DNA from: a bacterium
Lineage (GTDB): Bacteria > CBDUZB01 > JAGLHV01
Reading direction: 5' to 3'
DNA length: 13,217 nt
NCBI GenBank assembly: GCA_023143305.1
Contig: JAGLHV010000012.1
Location: 1 to 13,217, forward strand
Shown here: positions 7,929 through 13,217 of the stretch, in pieces
Numbering within the stretch: the stretch's first letter is position 1
Layout: the number at the start of each line of letters is the position of its first letter
Made by a program: the position numbers and the translations under genes
Notes under the pieces: generated by a model
Databases searched by the model: none
What the model saw: only the letters and a program-made list of their open reading frames with translations
What the model was told of the DNA's origin: nothing

Positions 7929-8366
7929 TTACCATTTACTAATTAGATTACCCTTAGTATCTGTAAGATCAGAATTGACAAATACCTTTCCATCAATACT
8001 ACGATACCCCCATCCTTCAGAATTATCGTAAGCAGTAGTATTATCTACCACAGAACTATCCACCACACCGGATATTCCCAATTTCACCAGAGGTATTTCA
8101 TCCAGGTATTTTCTAGCCCCTGAAGAAGTAATAACCGTAGTCAAATCCTCCAATTCGGAAGGTAAGTACCCCTCGTTATCCCCGTAATAAATAACTATTG
8201 CTGCCCGTAAAGCACCTAAGGAACCTTTAGTAGATGCTTCCTTTGATTTACGAATTAAATCCGCAAATTTAGGAATAGCAATAGCTGCTAAAATACCAAT
8301 AATAGCTACTACTATCATCAACTCTATAAGGGTAAAACCCTTTTTGCCCTTTTTAAATTTTAACAT
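7929..8366 (-). CDS. pilA: Type IV major pilin (prepilin, GspG-like)
   Basis: This 145-residue prepilin has a basic 10-residue leader, MLKFKKGKKG, cleaved before Phe11, and the class-A mature start FTLIELMIVVAIIGILAAIA with the conserved Glu5. The N-terminal helix (about mature 1-52) leads into a small C-terminal domain with the YYGDNEGYLPSELEDL and GWGYRSIDGKVFVNS patterns seen in GspG-like pilins and pseudopilins. There are no cysteines, so no disulfide-bonded D-region as in Neisseria or Pseudomonas pilins. I chose the ATG at 8366 because AAGGAGGTG lies nine bases upstream and the leader is then the right length; the reading frame extends upstream, but those codons precede the promoter. It is flanked by its own promoter and a terminator-like element, which suggests high, independent expression. 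It is the only pilin-like gene in the window. Confidence 0.95.
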   Translation of the reverse strand: MLKFKKGKKGFTLIELMIVVAIIGILAAIAIPKFADLIRKSKEASTKGSLGALRAAIVIYYGDNEGYLPSELEDLTTVITSSGARKYLDEIPLVKLGISGVVDSSVVDNTTAYDNSEGWGYRSIDGKVFVNSDLTDTKGNLISKW

Positions 8367-8375
8367 TATTTTTTT

Positions 8376-8410
8376 CACCTCCTTTTTTTTTATTTTAGTT
8401 AATTCCTCCT
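8376..8410 (-). promoter_or_regulatory. Tandem Shine-Dalgarno sequences in the pilA leader
   Basis: Two strong anti-16S matches occur in the leader: AGGAGGA (8404-8410) and AAGGAGGTG (8376-8384), 19 bases apart. Only the second is correctly spaced for the pilA ATG (nine bases). No ATG, GTG or TTG follows the first at a useful distance. If transcription begins near 8411, as the -10 box predicts, the first lies at the very 5' end of the mRNA, where unused Shine-Dalgarno sequences stabilise some Bacillus transcripts (STAB-SD type). That function is inferred. Confidence 0.6.
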
Positions 8411-8417
8411 TTATATA

Positions 8418-8446
8418 AAAATAACACAAAAAATATTTTTTGTCAA
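8418..8446 (-). promoter_or_regulatory. Sigma70-type promoter of pilA
   Basis: A consensus -35 box TTGACA (8441-8446) and a -10 box TATTTT (8418-8423) are separated by exactly 17 bases, in the 105-base gap between pilC and pilA. The predicted transcription start is near 8411, giving a leader of about 45 bases. There is no GG/GC pair at -24/-12 spacing to suggest the sigma54 control common for pilA in Proteobacteria. Confidence 0.7.
8426..8443. promoter_or_regulatory. 18-bp perfect palindrome in the pilA promoter
   Basis: ACAAAAAATATTTTTTGT is identical to its own reverse complement. It covers the 3' half of the -35 box and most of the spacer of the pilA promoter. A related shorter copy, ACAAAATATTTT, occurs at 8449-8460 just upstream of the -35. 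The position would suit a repressor operator or a regulator of promoter geometry. In such AT-rich DNA it may also be fortuitous. Confidence 0.4.
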
Positions 8447-8471
8447 TTACAAAATATTTTCTTATCTTTTA

Positions 8472-9701
8472 TTATCCGACATTACCAGCCAATTGCCCCA
8501 ATTCAAACATCGGTAAAAACATAGCAATAACAATTGCTCCCACCACGATCCCCATTACTACAATAATTACCGGCTCAACTAAAGCGGTTAATCCTTCCAC
8601 TGCTGCATCCACTTCCTGATCATAAAAATCAGCAATTTTATTTAACATCGTATCCAAATTTCCGGTTTCTTCCCCTACTGAAATCATCTGTACTACCATA
8701 GGAGGAAAGGCATCACTTTTTCTTAAAGGAGGGGCAATCCTTTCCCCTTCCCGAATACTATCCCGTGTATCTAAAATAACTTTTTCAATTACTACATTCC
8801 CCGATGTTTTGGCAACTGTGTCCAAAGCTTGTAAAATGGGTACTCCGCTTTTTATTAAGGTTCCCAATGTCCTGGAAAATTTAGCAATAGCAACTTTACG
8901 TAACAAAGTACCAAATCCAGGAACTTTTAATAACAAAGTGTCTAGTATCATCCTTCCTTTTTTTGTACTATAATATTGCCTTATACCAAATACAATACCT
9001 ATCCCCGCCGCAAAAAAAAGCAATACATATCTCTTAACAAATTCACTAAGCCCGATTAAAATCTGGGTAGGTAAAGGCAAATCACCCCCGAAACTGGTAA
9101 AAATCTCTTTAAAAGCAGGAATTACCACTGTAAGTAAAAATACTGTCACCAGACCACAAACAAGAGAAATAACTGCCGGATAAATCATTGCTCCTTTTAT
9201 TTTCCTTTTTAACTGTTCCGAAGATTCTAAATAGTTAGAAAGTCTCTCTAATATTACATCCAAGACTCCACCTGTTTCCCCTGCTTTTACCATATTAACA
9301 TACAACTCAGTAAAAACATTTGGATGTCTCCCTAAAGATTCAGTAATTGACAATCCCGATTCAATATCCTCCCTCACGGCCACAACCACTGACTTAAAAG
9401 CCGGATTTTCCATTTGGTCGCCTAAAATAGTTAACCCCTGAACAATCGGAATACCAGCACTTACCAGAGTAGATAATTGCCGGCTAAATAACACCATATC
9501 TTTTGATTTTACTCTTGGCTTAAAAATATTTATTTTATCTAAAATGTCTTTTAAGGCAGTTTTTTTTATTTCCTGTATTTGTAAAACAATAAGTTTTTGG
9601 CCGCGTAAACGGTCTACTACCATTCTTTGTTCATTCGCAAACATTACCCCTTCACGAATTGAACCAGAAATTGTCTTTACTTTGTAACTATATTCCGGCA
9701 T
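8472..9701 (-). CDS. pilC: Type IV pilus inner-membrane platform protein PilC
   Basis: This 409-residue platform protein couples the cytoplasmic motors to pilin insertion and removal. It has a short N-terminal region (1-65) and two tandem T2SF (GspF) domains. The first (about 72-195) starts FSRQLSTLVSAGIPIVQGL and the second (about 275-397) starts FSRTLGTLIKSGVPILQAL, so the internal duplication is plain. Transmembrane helices lie at about 173-195, 224-240 and 375-397. GETGGVLD (141-148) and GEETGNLD (343-350) are the repeated family motifs. The length is normal. The ATG follows GGAGGTG seven bases upstream (9709-9715). It lies 36 bases after pilT in the pilBTC transcript; no terminator is visible before the pilA promoter, so read-through into pilA is possible. 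Confidence 0.97.
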   Translation of the reverse strand: MPEYSYKVKTISGSIREGVMFANEQRMVVDRLRGQKLIVLQIQEIKKTALKDILDKINIFKPRVKSKDMVLFSRQLSTLVSAGIPIVQGLTILGDQMENPAFKSVVVAVREDIESGLSITESLGRHPNVFTELYVNMVKAGETGGVLDVILERLSNYLESSEQLKRKIKGAMIYPAVISLVCGLVTVFLLTVVIPAFKEIFTSFGGDLPLPTQILIGLSEFVKRYVLLFFAAGIGIVFGIRQYYSTKKGRMILDTLLLKVPGFGTLLRKVAIAKFSRTLGTLIKSGVPILQALDTVAKTSGNVVIEKVILDTRDSIREGERIAPPLRKSDAFPPMVVQMISVGEETGNLDTMLNKIADFYDQEVDAAVEGLTALVEPVIIVVMGIVVGAIVIAMFLPMFELGQLAGNVG

Positions 9702-9737
9702 AATTATTCACCTCCGGTATTTATATTATTTATTTTT

Positions 9738-10805
9738 TTATACACCTTTCCTCTGAATTAATCTTTTAAGATCATCTAAATCTAATGTGCTGGCTATTGC
9801 CTGGGCATAAGTAATCTGTCGACGTATATATAAACTATATAAAGAGGCATTCATCGTTTGCATCCCATATTTTCCACCTGTCTGAAGAGCTAATTGAATC
9901 TGTTCTATTTTCTGCTCCCGTACTAAATTTCTAATCGCTGCAGTTACTATCATTACTTCACAGGCAAGTAACCGCCCTTTTCCACTGGCATGCACCAACA
10001 ATTGCTGAGAATAAATTGCTTGTAAAACAAAAGATAATTGAGACCTAATCTGAGGTTGTTGATGGGGAGGAAAAACATCAATTATACGATTAACTGATTG
10101 AGCAGCATCTGTAGTGTGTAATGTAGCAAAAACCAAATGCCCTGTTTCTGCAATGGTCAAAGCAGCCGATATCGTCTCTAAATCCCTCATTTCTCCAACT
10201 AATATAATATCCGGATCCTGTCGCAAAACATATTTTAAAGCAACACCAAAAGAAGAGGTATCACTACCAACTTCTCTTTGATTAACAATACAGTTTCCAT
10301 GTGGATGAACATATTCAATGGGGTCCTCTATGGTCACTATATGTTGATGACGTTTTTCATTTAAATAATGGATCATTGAAGCTAACGTGGTCGTCTTACC
10401 ACTTCCTGTAGGCCCGGTCAATAAAACCAAACCCTTAGGAAGTTTCATTGTTTCATATATTACCGGGGGTAAACCCAATTCATCAAAGCTCATTATTTTC
10501 GTAGGAATAGAGCGTAAAGCCGCTCCCACAGAACCCCGTTGTCTAAAAACGTTCATTCTAATTCGGCCTATACTTTTTATTCCAAAAGATAAATCTAATT
10601 CATCCTGCGTTTCAAATTTTTCTTTCTGTTTATCGGTAAGTAAACTATAAATCAACCTTTGACAAATATCAGGATTAAGACTGGGATACTCCAGAGTAAC
10701 TATTTCTCCATCAATCCTGAGAACCGGCGGAGAACCTACTGTAAGATGTAAATCAGAAGCTCTCTTCTCTACCATCACCTGCAATAATTCTTCCATATTA
10801 ATCAT
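9738..10805 (-). CDS. pilT: Type IV pilus retraction ATPase PilT
   Basis: This 355-residue hexameric secretion ATPase powers pilus disassembly. It has an N-terminal PAS-like domain (about 1-100, beginning with the ASDLHLTVGSPP motif at 16-27), Walker A GPTGSGKT (131-138) and the Asp box TIEDPIEYVH (158-167). The Walker B region is DPDIILVGEMRD (197-208, Glu205) and the His box is TGHLVFATLHT (221-231). The C-terminal AIRNLVREQK (290-299) matches the AIRNLIRE motif that separates retraction ATPases from extension ATPases and is needed for retraction. PilU is the alternative, but that motif, the length and the position between pilB and pilC favour PilT. The ATG has AAGGAGT about nine bases upstream, and the gene starts 25 bases after pilB. 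Confidence 0.96.
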   Translation of the reverse strand: MINMEELLQVMVEKRASDLHLTVGSPPVLRIDGEIVTLEYPSLNPDICQRLIYSLLTDKQKEKFETQDELDLSFGIKSIGRIRMNVFRQRGSVGAALRSIPTKIMSFDELGLPPVIYETMKLPKGLVLLTGPTGSGKTTTLASMIHYLNEKRHQHIVTIEDPIEYVHPHGNCIVNQREVGSDTSSFGVALKYVLRQDPDIILVGEMRDLETISAALTIAETGHLVFATLHTTDAAQSVNRIIDVFPPHQQPQIRSQLSFVLQAIYSQQLLVHASGKGRLLACEVMIVTAAIRNLVREQKIEQIQLALQTGGKYGMQTMNASLYSLYIRRQITYAQAIASTLDLDDLKRLIQRKGV

Positions 10806-10830
10806 AAAATCTTACTCCTTCTATTTAATT

Positions 10831-12576
10831 TTAATCAGCAAAAGTTACCCGCATTACTTCTTCTACAGTAGTAGTTCCGGATAATAATTTTTTTACTGCC
10901 GATTCCCTCAAGGTTAGCATTCCGTCTTCACAGGCTGCTAGTTTTACTACATGGGTAGAAGCACGTTCCAAAATTAAATCCCTTAACCTATCAGTTACCT
11001 CCATTACTTCATAACAAGCTAAACGACCCCGATAACCGGTATTACTACAATTATCACAACCTTTTCCCCGATAAAGGGTAACCTTCTCTAGCCCTTTTAG
11101 TTCTTCCTTTTTTACCCCTAAACTATCAAGAGAATCAACATCTACTTCGTAAGACTCCTTACACTTCTTACAAATTACCCGGACTAACCTTTGAGCAATC
11201 ACCATAACAACGGTAGAAGAGGTTAAAAATGGTTCAATTCCCATATTATTCAAACGGGTAAGGGCACCAGGAGCATCATTGGTATGTAATGTAGAAAAAA
11301 CTAAATGCCCGGTTAAAGCAGCATTAATAGCAATCTCCGCCGTTTCTGTATCTCGAATTTCCCCGACCATAATAATATCCGGATCCTGTCTTAAAAAAGA
11401 GCGTAATCCCGCAGCAAAAGTTAAGCCGATATCCGGCTTTGCCTGCACCTGATTAATTCCTTCCAACACATATTCTACCGGATCTTCAATCGTAACGATA
11501 TTCTTATCCGGATAATTTAAGGTGGAAAGGGTAGAATAAAGGGTAGTCGATTTACCCGAACCTGTAGGCCCGGTTACTAAAACAATTCCATAAGGAATTT
11601 CAATGTTTTTATGATAAACACTTAAAGTTTCTCCTTCGAACCCTAATTTAGTTAAATCCAAACATAAAGCAGCTGCATCCAAAACACGCATAACAACTTT
11701 TTCCCCAAAAGCAGTAGGCAAAATTGAAACACGCAAGTCAATTTCTCTCCCGGCAACTTTAATTTTAATACGACCATCCTGAGGAAGCCGCCTTTCGGCA
11801 ATATCTAAAGAAGACATAATTTTTATTCGGGAAGCTATTGCATTTTGTAGTTTCTTAGGAGGAGCCTTTGCCTGATGTAATACTCCATCAACCCGGTAAC
11901 GAATTCGTAAAGTTTTTTCATAAGGCTCTATATGAATATCCGATGCTCCCATTTTAATGGCTTCAGCCAAAAGTAAATTTACAATTTTAACTACAGGAGC
12001 ATCTTCGGCGGCTAAAGCCAGTGCAGATGTATCTTCATCTCCTTGCGTCTCATTTACTACTTCCAAATCATCGGCTTCTCCCGATTCCATTTCTTTTAAA
12101 ATATCATCCATCGAACCCTTACCGGATGTTCCATAATACTTTTCAATAGCGCTTTTAATTTCTGATTCGGAAGCAATAACCACATTCACATCACAACCGG
12201 TCATTAATCGCAAATCATCTACCGCAAAAACATTCATCGGATCTGCCATAGCAATAGTAAGCACATTCTTTTTTTTAGTAATGGGAATCACTAACTGTCG
12301 TTTGACCATGCTCTCAGGAACAGAATTTATTACTTCTTTAGGAATATCACCATACTCCTGTAAGCTAACAAAAGAAATACCAAATTGTTTTCCCAAAAAA
12401 GCCAGAAGAACATCTTCGGAAATATATTCGCGAGAAAGTAAAACTTTACCTAACTTCATTCCTGTTTTTTTTTGTTCTTCGGTAGCTTCTTTAAGTTGTT
12501 CTTCGGTTATAATACCTACCTCTACCAAAAGATTTCCCAATTTCTCCTTAATAACCGTTGCTGGTCTTACTGCCAT
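10831..12576 (-). CDS. pilB: Type IV pilus extension ATPase PilB (GspE family)
   Basis: This 581-residue hexameric ATPase drives pilus polymerisation. An N-terminal MshEN (T2SSE_N) domain (about 10-150) contains two 24-residue motifs, KLGNLLVEVGIITEEQLKEA.. (12-35) and KLGKVLLSREYISEDVLLAF.. (41-64), separated by five residues, the arrangement that binds cyclic di-GMP in MshE. An acidic linker (156-193) follows. The motor has Walker A GPTGSGKS (336-343), Asp box TIEDPVEYV (362-370), Walker B DPDIIMVGEIRD (398-409) and His box TGHLVFSTLHT (422-432). A tetracysteine zinc site is present (C469-x2-C472 and C507-x2-C510). GspE is the alternative name; the pil context decides. The ATG has AGGAGT five bases upstream. 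It is the first gene after a good promoter in the end of coaD. Confidence 0.96.
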   Translation of the reverse strand: MAVRPATVIKEKLGNLLVEVGIITEEQLKEATEEQKKTGMKLGKVLLSREYISEDVLLAFLGKQFGISFVSLQEYGDIPKEVINSVPESMVKRQLVIPITKKKNVLTIAMADPMNVFAVDDLRLMTGCDVNVVIASESEIKSAIEKYYGTSGKGSMDDILKEMESGEADDLEVVNETQGDEDTSALALAAEDAPVVKIVNLLLAEAIKMGASDIHIEPYEKTLRIRYRVDGVLHQAKAPPKKLQNAIASRIKIMSSLDIAERRLPQDGRIKIKVAGREIDLRVSILPTAFGEKVVMRVLDAAALCLDLTKLGFEGETLSVYHKNIEIPYGIVLVTGPTGSGKSTTLYSTLSTLNYPDKNIVTIEDPVEYVLEGINQVQAKPDIGLTFAAGLRSFLRQDPDIIMVGEIRDTETAEIAINAALTGHLVFSTLHTNDAPGALTRLNNMGIEPFLTSSTVVMVIAQRLVRVICKKCKESYEVDVDSLDSLGVKKEELKGLEKVTLYRGKGCDNCSNTGYRGRLACYEVMEVTDRLRDLILERASTHVVKLAACEDGMLTLRESAVKKLLSGTTTVEEVMRVTFAD

Positions 12577-12632
12577 TTTTTACTCCTGATTATTTATTTG
12601 AAATTATAAAAAATTTTTATTCACTTAAAATA

Positions 12633-12661
12633 AATTTATCCCAAAAAAACTATTTTGTCAA
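12633..12661 (-). promoter_or_regulatory. Sigma70-type promoter for pilB-pilT-pilC
   Basis: The -35 TTGACA (12656-12661) lies in the last codons of coaD. A -10 TAAATT (12633-12638, four of six consensus bases) follows after 17 bases. The predicted start near 12626 leaves a leader of about 50 bases before the pilB ATG. The exact -35 and the 17-base spacing match the pilA promoter. Confidence 0.5.
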
Positions 12662-13138
12662 TGATAATTTTTTTTCCAATGCTTTCTCTACCACTCCGGG
12701 CACTAATCCCTCTACCCTGCCCCCCAGTCTAACCACTTCTTTTATCAGACTGGAACTTAAATAAGTATAATCCTGACTGGGCATTAAAAAAACACTTTCT
12801 ATACAGGAATTTAATCTTCTGTTCATTAAGGCTATTTGAAATTCATATTCAAAATCCGAAACTGCCCTCAAACCTCTAATAATTATACAAACATTTATTT
12901 GCTGTAAATAATCAACCAATAATCCATTAAATTGCTCAACTCTAACCCGGGATAAATCCCGTACAGTTGCCCGAAGCATTTCTATTCTTTCCTGCGTATT
13001 AAAAAGTACACGCTTAGCCGGGCTATCCACTACTGCTACTGTTACTCGGTCAAACATCTGCAAAGCTCTTTTTATTATATCCAGATGTCCATTAGTTACC
13101 GGATCAAAAGTACCCGGATAAACAGCTTCTCTATTCAT
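12650..13138 (-). CDS. coaD: Phosphopantetheine adenylyltransferase CoaD
   Basis: This 162-residue cytoplasmic nucleotidyltransferase converts 4'-phosphopantetheine and ATP to dephospho-CoA and pyrophosphate, the penultimate step of coenzyme A synthesis. Visible motifs are AVYPGTFDPVTNGHLDII (5-22) with the T/HxGH nucleotide-binding motif (TNGH, 15-18), IIIRGLRAVSDFEYEFQIAL (85-104) and YLSSSLIKEVV (126-136), the counterpart of the ISSTxIR motif. I chose the ATG at 13138 because GGAG (13148-13151) lies nine bases upstream. An in-frame TTG at 13153 would overlap that ribosome site and add five residues not typical of the family. The gene lies 73 bases ahead of pilB, and a promoter for pilB begins inside its end. 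Its presence beside pil genes implies no functional link. Confidence 0.97.
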   Translation of the reverse strand: MNREAVYPGTFDPVTNGHLDIIKRALQMFDRVTVAVVDSPAKRVLFNTQERIEMLRATVRDLSRVRVEQFNGLLVDYLQQINVCIIIRGLRAVSDFEYEFQIALMNRRLNSCIESVFLMPSQDYTYLSSSLIKEVVRLGGRVEGLVPGVVEKALEKKLSLTK

Positions 13139-13160
13139 ATTCTTACACTCCAAATTTTTC

Positions 13161-13217
13161 GCGTAGAGGTGGACTTACCCACCCTTTGAGTCTTTCGGAC
13201 GACCAAGGGTCGCCCCT
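13161..13217. repeat. GC-rich segment with two inverted repeats upstream of coaD (probable dispersed element)
   Basis: This 57-base stretch is about 60% G+C (34 of 57), unlike everything else in the window. It holds two stem-loops: GGTGG (13168-13172) with CCACC (13179-13183), and GGACGACC (13197-13204) with GGTCGCCC (13208-13215) around the 3-base loop AAG, with one wobble pair. It runs off the window edge. On the minus strand one frame is open from the edge for 24 codons to a TAA at 13143-13145, so the tail of an upstream gene cannot be excluded. The composition and palindromes resemble intergenic REP-like elements. Confidence 0.45.

Noticed and set aside
8367..8429. Upstream extension of the pilin frame to a TTG at 8429
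   Set aside because: It would place coding sequence over the -10 box and both Shine-Dalgarno motifs and give an abnormally long leader peptide. The ATG at 8366 has a perfect ribosome site.
2114..12576. Type II secretion system instead of a type IV pilus
   Set aside because: The AIRNLVRE-containing PilT, the PilM/PilN INLLP pairing and PilP are pilus markers. GspC, GspH-K, GspL and GspM are absent.
1..13217. CRISPR array, transposase, integrase, tRNA or rRNA
   Set aside because: No regularly spaced long repeats, transposase motifs, cloverleaf sequences or conserved rRNA segments were seen on either strand.
1..13217. Alternative genetic code (TGA recoded), as in some candidate phyla
   Set aside because: TGA ends pilM, pilN and pilD exactly at family-typical lengths, and no conserved domain reads through TGA.

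Overview
The window is a nearly continuous minus-strand block of 12 genes. It runs, in transcription order from the right edge, coaD - pilB - pilT - pilC - pilA - pilD - pilM - pilN - pilO - pilP - pilQ - an O-antigen-ligase-family gene with C-terminal TPRs. No plus-strand gene is convincing. The DNA is AT-rich (about one third G+C by eye), uses the standard code (TAA, TAG and TGA all act as stops) and has strong AGGAGG-type ribosome binding sites. An outer-membrane secretin (PilQ) and a PilP-type lipoprotein indicate a diderm bacterium. Merging pilBTC, pilA, pilD and pilMNOPQ into one block, with a GspG-like major pilin, looks more like deep-branching candidate phyla (for example Omnitrophota or Desantisbacteria-like lineages) than the scattered Proteobacterial loci. 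That placement is a guess; the sequence does not fix the phylum.

Layout. At 13161-13217 there is a GC-rich stretch with two inverted repeats, probably a dispersed intergenic element. It is followed by coaD (coenzyme A synthesis, functionally unrelated). A sigma70-like promoter in the 3' end of coaD (TTGACA-17-TAAATT) precedes pilB, pilT and pilC: extension ATPase, retraction ATPase and platform protein. The pilin gene has its own promoter (TTGACA-17-TATTTT) with an 18-bp perfect palindrome over the -35 edge and spacer, and two successive Shine-Dalgarno sequences. Behind pilA lies a terminator-like structure with a T10 tract, then pilD (prepilin peptidase), then the tightly packed pilMNOPQ alignment and secretin genes. 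A strong bidirectional hairpin terminator follows pilQ. The last gene encodes a multi-spanning Wzy/WaaL/PglL-type membrane protein with TPRs. The left edge carries a 7-bp tandem repeat.

How the genes work together. PilD cleaves and methylates the PilA prepilin. PilB, using ATP, adds pilins through PilC, and PilT removes them. PilM (cytoplasmic, actin-like) binds the N-terminal tail of PilN; PilN, PilO and PilP bridge the periplasm to the PilQ secretin, through which the pilus exits. Together they form a core set for a retractile type IVa pilus. Minor pilins, a PilW/PilF pilotin, PilY1 and chemosensory genes are not in the window. The terminal ligase-family protein could glycosylate pilin or process a surface polysaccharide; the sequence does not decide this.

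I see no clearly new system here. The best leads are the regulatory architecture around pilA, the ligase-TPR gene beside the pilus cluster, and the repeats at both edges.
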